Source of the DNA: Toxoplasma gondii ME49
Lineage: Eukaryota; Apicomplexa; Conoidasida; Eucoccidiorida; Sarcocystidae
Direction: 5' to 3'
NCBI RefSeq assembly: GCF_000006565.2
Contig: NC_031469.1
Span: 819,245 to 883,244 of the forward strand
Length of the DNA: 64,000 nucleotides
The notes beneath the pieces are model-generated. The model searched no databases. It was given only the letters and a program-made list of their open reading frames with translations, and had not been told where the DNA came from. Shown here one piece after another: positions 27,401-39,400 of the stretch. Positions within the stretch are counted from its first letter, which is position 1; the number at the start of each line of letters is the position of its first letter. The position numbers were made by a program, and so were the translations under genes.

Positions 27401-30400
27401 TCATGACCGTCGGATGATGGCCGCTATAACCATGCACTGGCTCAGTCCTTACGTGCTGATGAAGTCGTAAGTAAAACGGGGGACGCTAACAGATCCTCTT
27501 CACCAAAATTGGCGACTCTCCACACCGTCGACAAGTTAGCAAGTGAAACGAAGTGTTCCCTGATCAGACACTGCAGAAAACACACCGGTTTTCAATACGC
27601 GTTTTCAGGCAACCGAAAAGGCGCCGACCGTAATAAAGCTCCTTCGCACAGCAGGAAACCGATGTACAGTGACTAGAAAATACGACATCTCTGCTGCGAA
27701 GCCCAGCTACCAACAGAGATCTGGACGATGCAGCTCCATCCTACATTCGCGGCACAAGTTGATCCTTACACGCTGAAAATGGAAAGCGAGTCAATCAATC
27801 CACGGCAAGACATTCTGCATGGATGCGTGCATTAAAACAGTGACTGCTGCGGGATCCAACCATATAAGTGAGAGTCGTTGTGCAAGCTGGACTTTGTATC
27901 GGACCCTGGGCTGTTCCCTTCACATTGTTAGATCCAGTTTCCGCACCACTCCGTCAGCACAGAAGAAGCCTTCATTAAGTCTTGGGACACGTAGAAGCAG
28001 CCTTACTCCCTAGCAAAAAACAATCGAGAAACAACACCGTGCAGCCGATCGTTATGACAAGGGGCCGATCGCTCACCGAAAGCATCCCTGAATTTCAGCG
28101 TGGCACCTGTTGCGGTTTAGCCCTAAGCGATAAGCCAACGTCCACAGGGTAAGAGCTTTGTAGGTGTGAAATCATGGAACAGCTCGTCCAGTTTTGTCAT
28201 TTCGACATCTTACAATCTGGAAGCGGCAACAACAGATACGCTCATGACAGGTTGGATGAGTCTCAACTATAGACATACCGCCACTGTTAGCGATTGGAAG
28301 CTCAACAGGTGAGGTGGCTATACAGCGACAGTGACGTCTACACTTACCAACTGTCAGACATAGGAAACCGGACATCAGCAGGCGATATGTCTAGCTCCTT
28401 GCAGCCATTCATAAACGGCGAAAACGCGCAAAAATCATCGCCCGTCCTGAGGCATCGCCTCCTGCCACATCGGTAGCAGAGACGCATTCGTTCTTGCAAC
28501 ATCCCATAGCCGAAGCCGGCTTCAGCAGCTTTCCACGCTTACAGCCTGAAGACGCATGAGTGCGAGACACGCCCCAAATGACGCATGTGATCCAAGTTTC
28601 CAATTTGGCTGTAACTGTGTCGTTCACCAGCAAAACCACATCTGCGAATGCAAAGCAGGATGATGACGTTTCGCCCTATCCCCGCCTCACGCAGACCTAG
28701 ATTCGAAGCATCCAGCAACTGGAAAGCACAAGGACTAACTTCAAATGGAGTTGTGCCCTACGCAGCCACAAACGTCAGGTGGAGACCAGACTCACTCCCT
28801 GAGCGACGAGAAGCACGGCGACACCGAGGCTGTGGATGGAGGCTCACGGGGCTTCTGTATGTCGGTTTTAAGGCATTTTTAGTTTCACTAACAAAGCAAT
28901 CAGCCCCTTGGGTACATTTCCGTGAAGCAGCATCGATCAGTTACTGAAGAAGAAGATTGCAAAGTGAAAACACGATCAAGACTGTGTTTACCTAGAACGC
29001 CTTCCCCATCAGATATGCCGTTCAGCCGGAATATGACTAACGAACCGGATTGCCGAGTCATGAGAAGCTTACAGCCTTTTCAGTTGGCGAAGGTCAAAAT
29101 GAAGTGTGGTGTTCAGAATTAGTAAGTCGCCACATCGGGGAAACGAATGCATGGCTTGTCCGAAATGAAATGGTGCTTGTCAGAGAACAGCTGTCAGCCC
29201 GGAAGGCAGGCTTACCAGCTGATTGTATCGAATCCGACACAAACTTAACATCGCAGCTGTTTGCATACCGTAAGCCGACGCTTTCCCGTAAGTGTCGGTA
29301 CGCCGGACGCGTTTCTTCCCGGCTGCCATTCACCAACCTCTCAAATGACGGCCCGCGATACGAGGACGGGATCAGTATCGGCTGGGTCTGTGACACCGTT
29401 GCGCCAGAAGAGCCAATCCTACAGGTTAAAGCGCCGAGAGTCGGTCCAAAGTTGAAAAGCTTCTGCGCCAACAGAGAAAAGGCAGAGCATGCCTTCTGCG
29501 TGTGGGGCTACGTTGTCCTTACAAGGGAAAATCGGTGTCAGCGACACGGCCTTGTTGGGCGTAGAGCACAACGAAATTCCCATTCACAGATTGCCTCGAG
29601 GAGCATTTTGATCCGCCCGGTGGTGAGGCGGAGCACTGGAAGCACACAACTGTACATTGCGCAGTGTCTATCGCTGCTCGAAAGTATCCTTAGCTTCGCT
29701 TCCTAAATAGAGGAACTCTCAGAGGGATCGAATCAGGATATCAAGGACACTTACCATCTAAAGAGAACCATTTCACCCCAAAAGCACGTGTCAGAGGCGA
29801 ATGGAGTTCTGTTCTCACTGGTGCCTCCACGGTTTTCCACGCTCTGCTGCCAAAGCATTAGTTTGTTTTCCTAGAGCGCTGCTACAAAGTCATTGTACAA
29901 TCATATGTATCAAGAAAGGAGATTGATGCTTCGTGATCCTACAGCAGGGTCGCACGAGGGACAAGCAGACTCCGGCAATATTCGTGAAACGTGAAAGAGT
30001 GTAATTTGGCGAAGTCAACTTGCGCTTCCAGTTTCCAGGTTTCCCCCACCCCCCCCAACCTGAGCTTGCAGCGAGTGAGCACATGACTTACTAGCTGCGG
30101 GAGCGACACCAGATGCGGCCAAGTAGCAAGTTAACATGGCATTCAGTGAAGTACACTCGCCGCCACTGAACCCCTTGGGGATTGTAGGCTGGAAGAAGCT
30201 TCAAGAAACGGGGAAGCTGCAAATTCACTGTCAATTCTACTCTGTCTGTTGCGAGTCTCATCCACGCGCACGGGAGAACGTCGCACCGCTGAGGTCCTAT
30301 TTGAGACCTCTCACGCAAACAAAAATGCAGACTTCGGAGCAGGAAGAAACGGGTCTTCGATGCGTACGTATTGGCCCTGCAGAACATGTTCACATAACAG

Positions 30401-33400
30401 GGAGCACCCGGTACGATGTGACACGCGTACACACATCGAAAGTGGACAGCTACTCTCTCGAATACAGAAAAAAGGACTGCAGCGTAGCGAAAGTGATGCC
30501 AATTCGACAGGCGAGGTCTGCGAAGGCCGACTGAATAGAAACCCTCGGCGCACGCAGTGTGGAGTTGCATGCTGTCGTCATCTCAAGGCCGGCTTCTACT
30601 GTCAAGCAAACGGTGCTTGTCAGTATAACCACGTTCTACTCGAAGACGCAGAAAACAACCTATCTTGGAAACCACCAACTGGCAGCCACTGTTCGCACCC
30701 TTTTCTCATCACACCACGACCGTGCTGTGTCCGTACCGTCTGCACACATCCGTTGAATATTAGGAACGGCTCATGGATCTTGCTGTGATCCACAACCCCC
30801 CGTCCGTGCTCGCCTCACTACAGATCCTCGCAGAGTGCATCGTCGTGTCGCCAAAGTCACCACGGCGTCGGATTTGAAGTCTTCTATGGAAAAATCCTTC
30901 CGTTAGAACTTGCCAAAAAATTCTCCCTGATCGCGCCTCACCGTCTGAGGTAATTTGCGAATGGGGGTATCATGAAGCCACTATACTGGGTGGTCAGAGA
31001 GTCTTCACCGAATCATGTGCTGAGTTAACAGTGCAGCATTTGGTCACGCTGAGCCAGCCTAGCGCTCCAAAAAATAGCTGCTGGGAATCGTTCTGGTTGG
31101 AAACTGGACAACGCTAGCCTCGTCCAGCGTTGCTTGCTCACAACCAGAACGGCATCCGACCACAAGTTGTTCAACAAGAGCAGTATCCCTTTCCGACCTC
31201 AAAGAGCAGTTGTGCAGGATAGGATCATCGTACCAACTGAATCTGTGAGTATATGTAGTGGCGGACACAGCGAACTGTTCGTTGGACACTATGTGGTATT
31301 CTCTAGATTCCCTACGCCAACTGAGCTATGATATTCGAAGTGCAGTGCGTGGACTATGTCAAGACCAGTTCGCTTCTTTTTGGACAGACTGGGAATTCCC
31401 TGCTGGAGATCACTCAGTAACCCTGAGTGCCCTATCTCAACTGCCGCTTAACGCAGCGCCTCTTCTCAGCGCCTGATACTGATTACGGGAGACTCACTGT
31501 GCTCAACAGTCTGGGCTGTCGAAGTCAACAGGCACACATTCAAAAGCAAACCGAAAGTGCGCGAGAAAAACTGGTGTAGACGACACGAGAGACGGGAGCT
31601 ATTGGCAAAACCTTTGGAGACTGTAGCTCATGGGCACGAAGAATTGCACCTGTCATTTACAAAAAGGTGATGCTCAGACTCACAAACTGTCGTCCCAGAG
31701 AAATTCGTCCGGTTGCCGCGTGAAAGTAAAGATCCTCGGCAAGGCACCTCAGATACGTAGAGCGCATTCTTCCTAATTCAAGGTAGAGAATTGCATCGCC
31801 AACTCGCGAAAGTGCAGGGTGCATAAGCCAGTAAAGTGAGGGCCTCAACAATTCCAGTTATGCTTACCAGCTGTTTACGGGCACGAAGCGGAAATCCACG
31901 TATCTTCCCTTGTCTGACCCACCAAAAGAGATGGCTGCTTCCTTCCTGTTTCGCAATAGCACAACGCTATGACATTCATCGGCTCCGACCAACACAGCGA
32001 CTTGTTACGCTTCATTCTCAGAGATCACTCACCTCCGGGTACAGCTGAAAAAGATCGGCACATTCAGAACCCTTTCGTTGAAGATCATCCTGCTAATCCA
32101 CGTTCGCGCGGCAACAGCCAGGGCATCAAGAGCCGGCCACCGGTGAAGTGAGAGCTATGCAGTCTACGTCATCGTTCGATCCGAAACTTCTGATGGTTCT
32201 GGCAGCCTCAACAGGGTTGGCAGACGAAGCAGCACATGTCAAAACACCTCGGCACATTCCTGCCCTTCAGTGCTTCTCGATTCTATATTTCTAAACGGTT
32301 GATGAGTTGCGTTTTGTCAGCCACCTAGTGATGGAACGATTCAGCCTAACGCCCATATGGTTAGGGTCAAGCTCTTGCGATACCATGACATGGAATTCTG
32401 CTCTCGTAGACACAACACCCCCACGACGGTAGACTCTTCCAAAAACAGACTTGCAATGCAAGTAGTGGGACAGACCAAGCTGAGATGGCTCTCGACTACC
32501 GTGGGATCCTGCAGCGGAGAACAGCCGTGCTACAGGACAAACCGTAACTGAGCAACGAGGCATGGAGCCAGACACCCTGAAGGCAAGGGCTGTCGCAGAA
32601 CTTACCAACTGGGCGTTTCAGTGGGTTTACACCAATGTTGCTGCCTCAAGGTATTCTGGAAATCAAAGAAGAATGCCGGTTTTTGTGAGGCTACAAGGCT
32701 TGGTCTGGCAAGTAACGAGTTGGGCCTGAAGATTTTGTCGCCTAGCTTACAGGCTGAAGAGCAGAGAAACACAGTCAAGAGCGCCCTTTACATTTGCTGT
32801 ATTCCGCAGACCAGAAGGAGTTTTCAAAAGTCACAACCTCCCACATGGCACTCTCTGCGTTTCGAACAGAGCAGAGATCCCTAGGTGTGCTGAAGCTTCA
32901 CCTCGTCGTTGGCATCCCTGGTCGAGGCGGAAGATAGACGAAACGCCGTGTAAAATAATACTACAGTGATTTCCACCTTTCAAGCTCGTTGAACAAGTTG
33001 CCAGTGATCTATCGCCTTCTTCAACTCAGTTCTAACCATCGAGTAGCACCGCTCCACGACTCGCGAGGACTTACCACCTGAATACAACCACAGAAAAACC
33101 AATCTGCACAGCAGGTATTATTTCGCAAGAGTTCATGCGGCTGTTAAACCATCGCTCTGGATACAAAATATGATCCAAATGCATTTGCATCTCATACATT
33201 GGAACCCCAAAACCAGTTCTCTGTAGCAGAGACCGAACAGGCATCTGAAAAGGGAGTTCTCTCAGTTGCAGCTGGCTCTCCAAGGCAGAACTTACGATCT
33301 GACGTTATTGGACAGGAAGAAACGTACCTCGACTTAATTCATGCAAATAAATGCATCACGAGAGAAACTTCATTCGACACACTTCGGTTTGCTGGAACGT

Positions 33401-36400
33401 CATAGGTATAGACGATGTGTGTGGTTCTACTTGAAACATACGAAACGCAGGCCGAAGCTTCTATTCTTACGATCACTTATCACTTTAACTACACTGTGCA
33501 GCACAATCGAACTTGAATTTTGCCAAACAAAGCCCTTCAAGATCACAACCAGTTTCCAACTCGTGTGCCACTGTCGTTTAATGCACTCACGCCCTGGGAA
33601 ACAAGAAAAAGAGATCAATGTGGGATGGAAGCCTTCCTATGCAGCAGTTGACACAGAAACGTCATGTTCCACGCGACGAATATTCGGTTTACCTCCAGTT
33701 GGGCTGCAGGATCAGAGCATCCTTACCAGCTGATAAGAGAATAGAATGGAAAGCTACGGGTATCATCACTGCATATCAGGAGGCGTGGAAAATAGCCTTT
33801 GCTGGCGCAGTGTTCTAACTTCACCTGAGGATTTCAGCAAATTCGGCTGTGTGCAGCAGGCCGGAGCTTACAGCAACGATGCCAATCTTGAGCAGTTTGT
33901 ACTTACGAATTTCAAAGGGACACACAAAGAGGCAAATCACATTAAGGAAGGAAAAACCAAGGCCACCAGCGAATGTTCGTGGCTGTTAAGTCCCTGTGAC
34001 ACCGTGGCGGTCCGTTTCTAGGGGGACTCCTGGACTGAACGGGTTGTATTTGCGCTAGCCACCAGAGTTCCTTAGCACTTACGAACTGGATAACGACGCA
34101 GCAGGGAGTGAAACTGCATTCGAATGCAAGGCTACATGTTTGTGGTTGCTTGCTGGAGTGGTGCAAGCGACTTCGCTACTCTTCTCGATTAACCTGAGAC
34201 AGAGTCCTTCCTGGACAACCCCGGCAGAACTGATCTTACAAAATTGCCGTTTACATTTGTACAAATCAGCTTGCGCAACGGTAGGACCGATCTATATAAT
34301 GACGCGAGACCACTGATTTTTGGTTCCTTGCGTGGCAAACGCACTTGCTGCACGGAAGCGGCGCGAAGAAGCGATGAGCCGCCGACAGATGTCTTTAAAA
34401 CTCTCAAACAACGATTTCAGTCGAATCCTCTGTACCTCAATTCGAACGAGCCCACACGTCCTACATGTTGAAGTTCTGCCTAACAAAACAGGGCAGGGCA
34501 GAAGTGCCTGAACACTGGCGGGAACCGCTAGGCTTCGACAGGAAGCCCAAAATATAGCAAGCTGCTGGACAGAGACACAGTCGAACACTCATTTGCTGGT
34601 GTGCGACCTGCAGGTACAGCCAGTCATATTGCATACGCAATGAAGACAGCCTACTTCGCGCAAGCAGTTGTCTGCCACATGGCGTTGACGCTGTCCTGAC
34701 GCCCTATGCCCATTGATGTCACAACGCTAGTGCCCTAGAAGCACAGGTGTTTCGTCAATACAGGGATTGTCACAAATCGTCTTGTAGTACAGCTGAAAGA
34801 AAAGCAGAGGTGCAACGACTCACAAGCTGCGTATTGGAGAGCGCGTTTTAATTCTCATGTGCCATCCATTCCAGAGTCAGTCACTCCCACAACTCAGTTG
34901 CAAACGGGTGGCAGCATTACGGGAGTGCAACTCCTTGGCACGTACTCAAACTGAGCTACGGTGCACTGGTACCGCGAAGCCTTTTTACTTACAGTCTCCT
35001 TGAGTTTCTGGAGATGTGCGATATAGAACCATGGACAGTGGTGCGGACAGCAGAACGTCCATCTAGAGTTACTTTGTGTCAAACGTGAAATCGGAAACCC
35101 AAGGAATTGCAGCATTGCTGACGTAGTGTTTCAGAGAGAATCTTCTTCCCCAGTTTTCCTGCGTGTGCCCCACGCTACTTGACACTGGTCAACGTCTGTC
35201 CAGATACGAGTGATGGTCGGTAAGCAAACGCACCGCGATAGTAGCCTTTGCCTCCGTCTTACGATTTGTTGGCGGGAGAAACAAAATAGGGAGCCTGTAC
35301 TTGCGAAAACAAAACCGACAACGTCGTTGCCTTGGCACGTCTCAGACACTGTCATACATCTAGCCAAAGCGGGACGAAGCGAGGCACAACGAAGCAGAAA
35401 AAAGCAGAATAAGTAGCACTGGATGACAAGCCCTCAATGTACCACTAAGTTTCTCTGAAATTTAGGCTGAGAAGAACAGATAAACGCGAAAGGACGCCGT
35501 TGATTTTTACCAGGCTGAAAGCTTTATGGTGCTGTGACGACGACCGTGGAAATCCGATCACGATACTCAAGCAATGAAGAGCTGCCCTTAAACCTACCAC
35601 AGGATCACTGAAAAACAACTATGTTTTGAAGGTATACTGCTGACATGATCTGACAAACGCATCGAGATGACTATCATCTTTACTTTAACTGCTTCACATG
35701 CCCCAACTTCAACGCAGTTGTATCCTTTAGACAAATGATCCTCTTTCTGAGCACCGGGATAAACTACGTCAGTCTCTCACACTGGCCTCTCGAGGTGACA
35801 CTCGTGTTCCCTATTTCTATGAGGTCTTACCGGCGTAGGTGCAACCTGACAGAGAGAGCACGCAGCTGGCGATACGCTGATGAAATTCCACGTCTGGCGT
35901 AGGCCCTCAAGAGTCTCAGCTATGACTTGTATTGGCTCTTTGAGCTGGTGCCACGAAATCGATGTGTCCATCTCGACCACCGGGTTCCCTGTGCCCCGCG
36001 GGTATGGAAGTCGCACACGACGACAAACGCGGCAAGGCGGCTTCCGTCTGCTAAGCATGCTCCGTTTGGCTCGTTTCCAGATGTTCCCCTTGCTGCAGCC
36101 GTCTCATTTGGAAACACGATGCTCCTTCTAAGTGCCGTGCTAAACTGCGTCAGTCTCTCACACTGGCCTCTCGAGGTGACACTCGTGTTCCCTATTTCTA
36201 TGAGGTCTTACCGGCGTAGGTGCAACCTGACAGAGAGAGCACGCAACTGGCGATACGCTGATGAAATTCCACGTCTGGCGTAGGCCCTCAAGAGTCTCAG
36301 CTATGACTTGTATTGGCTCTTTGAGCTGGTGCCACGAAATCGATGTGTCCATCTCGACCACCGGGTTCCCTGTGCCCCGCGGGTATGGAAGTCGCACACG

Positions 36401-39400
36401 ACGACAAACGCGGCAAGGCGGCTTCCGTCTGCTAAGCATGCTCCGTTTGGCTCGTTTCCAGATGTTCCCCTTGCTGCAGCCGTCTCATTTGGAAACACGA
36501 TGCTCCTTCTAAGTGCCGTGCTAAACTGCGTCAGTCTCTCACACTGGCCTCTCGAGGTGACACTCGTGTTCCCTATTTCTATGAGGTCTTACCGGCGTAG
36601 GTGCAACCTGACAGAGAGAGCACGCAGCTGGCGATACGCTGATGAAATTCCACGTCTGGCGTAGGCCCTCAAGAGTCTCAGCTATGACTTGTATTGGCTC
36701 TTTGAGCTGGTGCCACGAAATCGATGTGTCCATCTCGACCACCGGGTTCCCTGTGCCCCGCGGGTATGGAAGTCGCACACGACGACAAACGCGGCAAGGC
36801 GGCTTCCGTCTGCTAAGCATGCTCCGTTTGGCTCGTTTCCAGATGTTCCCCTTGCTGCAGCCGTCTCATTTGGAAACACGATGCTCCTTCTAAGTGCCGT
36901 GCTAAACTGCGTCAGTCTCTCACACTGGCCTCTCGAGGTGACACCCGTGTTCCCTATTTCTATGAGGTCTTACCGGCGTAGGTGCAACCTGACAGAGAGA
37001 GCACGCAGCTGGCGATACGCTGATGAAATTCCACGTCTGGCGTAGGCCCTCAAGAGTCTCAGCTATGACTTGTATTGGCTCTTTGAGCTGGTGCCACGAA
37101 ATCGATGTGTCCATCTCGACCACCGGGTTCCCTGTGCCCCGCGGGTATGGAAGTCGCACACGACGACAAACGCGGCAAGGCGGTTTCCGTCTGCTAAGCA
37201 CGCTCGCCTTACGCCGCCTACAATATCCCTTTCCCTCAGCGTCCCTGTTTCGACAAACGGTGCTCTTGCTAAGCGAAGTGCTAAACTCTGCCACTCTCCC
37301 ACAAAGGGCTCTCCAGACGGCATCCCTGATCCTTTTATCTAGAGTTTCGTACATCAGCAGCTTCCTCCTGAAACACAGAACAACCAATTGGGGATAGCGA
37401 TATTTTATTGTGCGTCTGACGAGGATCGGCGCCAGTTTGAGCTGTGACTCGAATTTTTTTTCAGCTTCTGCTTCGACAGTAAACTCGTTCTTCCCTAGCA
37501 ACGTTGTTCTAAACAGATGTTCCACTTCCCTTGCAGACGCCAAGGTTCCCTTGGTGGCACCCAGGCCAAATCTAGGAGCCAGTGTGTAACCAGCTCTCAC
37601 CTCAATTGTTTGATACACGAAACAACATCGGGAAGCTCACTAAGGAGATGAAGAGCCAAGAGCCTTCCTCAACCCGCCTTACGTATTACATCTGGCAATG
37701 AACTATCGATTCTACCTGAATCTTGCTCCATAGCAAAGACGTTTTGAGCCGACATGGAGGTGCTGATACAATCCGAGGATTAGAACTCCCAGGATTATCT
37801 GACCTGCTATCCCCGGCGTACCTTACAACCGTTACGTGATTTAGAGATAGAATGTAACGTGGACCACTATCCACGCATTTCGACGAAATGTGGCTATAAT
37901 ATTGGTTGATGGTTTCGAGGAGATCTTACATCATATACGTTTGCACTCCCTCAAAGTTATAAAGTTACTGGGAAGTATGTAGCTAGAGAGCTATGCAGAC
38001 CCTGACTAAAGAATCTCAAGATGACACCGACAATAAGATGACTGAAATATATACTGTTAAGTATCAATATACCATTACCAAAGCCAATATCGTCAATACG
38101 AAAAGGTAAACCTAAGCGAGCGACGCCGCTCACAGTGTTCCCTTTTCAAAGTGACCCTGTAAATTCCTGCAGATCTGCCATCAACAAATAAGGGTAAAGG
38201 CAACTTCAAGTGCCGTGATTATACCTGCATGGCTATTAAAACAATTTAAATGTAAGATCAGTTCCTTGTTCACCTCCTCAGAGTGGCGCCGACACGCAAA
38301 TACAAAAACAGTCACATCTTGTACTGGATCTTGTACAACTATCAGTTAGCTACCGGCGAGCTCTTCCTACATGACAATGCAAGGACTTCTCTACCGCTGA
38401 GGCGTGCTAGACAAGCCAGAGGAAGTCTTACCGTCACCACCTTTTCCTGAAGAAGAAATCAACAGAATACAACAGCGCATACGTTGGTGAATGGGTGCAC
38501 GTTACTTCGATGGGCGTTCGCCGTTAAGGCGCAACGTTCCCACATCCATGGTCCGCTATCCAGTTGATCGAGAACCCACAGGTCGAGTCATGGCCACCAG
38601 CATCCGGAGGCATCATCGGGAATGTGCACAGAGAACTGTCTCCGCAGCATTCGCAGAAACTATACGCATTTAAGTGCTCCCACCTGGAATCAAACTGGAG
38701 ACGGCAGGATATGTGATGAATGTATCTGAAAAATCTACTCGGCGCCGTCGAAAACTTACCAGTTCAGCGTCCTGCGTAGGGAACATGCGGGCACATGATG
38801 AAGAACATATTTTTTTATCAATTCTTGCAAACTAACAAGCCCATAGAAGCACGTGTAGCCCAGGGCTGCTAGACAAACGGTTCAATGCGACCGAAAAATT
38901 GCAGAGTGGCATAAAGTTCGAGTTTCGCCATTTAGTTCCGATTTGGCTACGGTGAACATAAAAGAGTAACGCTTGGCCATATATGTGGAACAACGACTTC
39001 ATGCACGTGCGCCGGGGCTCCCCAAAAACATGCAATCACCTTCAATCGTTGCGAAGGAAGCAGGGACGTCGCAGGGGTTCCATTTTGAGACTGACGAGGC
39101 GTCAACACTATAGCTCGCATTGCGGCGAGAAACACAGAAGGGCATCGTCAAGCTGTACCCAGGAAGGCCACCAACACAGGACACGAAGAATCGGCTTTCA
39201 CTCACAACGACGGAAAACGCAACAGAACACCGACAAAGAACAGATATGCCAGATTGTGTGCGATGCTACCCCGTTGTCTTCCAGTTTCTTCAATACAATG
39301 TGGCGCCAGTTCAGAGCACGATGCTGTCCTTACTTGCAGATAATTTCATTTCTTCTGGCGTCGACATAGTCTTTCGGCAGGAAACACTTGACACCTTCGC

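Noticed and set aside
29050..29706. 218-codon plus-strand ORF within the microexon region
   Set aside because: No recognisable family or splice context, low-complexity-free but random-looking composition, and it lies antisense to the array.
35777..37618. Repeated ORFs of 65 to 232 codons on both strands of the 381-bp repeat as protein-coding genes
   Set aside because: They recur only because the DNA repeats, overlap on both strands, end at a stop in every unit and match no family I know. The 15-nt exon explains the coding content better.
37682..37690. 9-nt exon-like unit between CAG and GTAAG
   Set aside because: It reads Met-stop-Tyr in the required frame.
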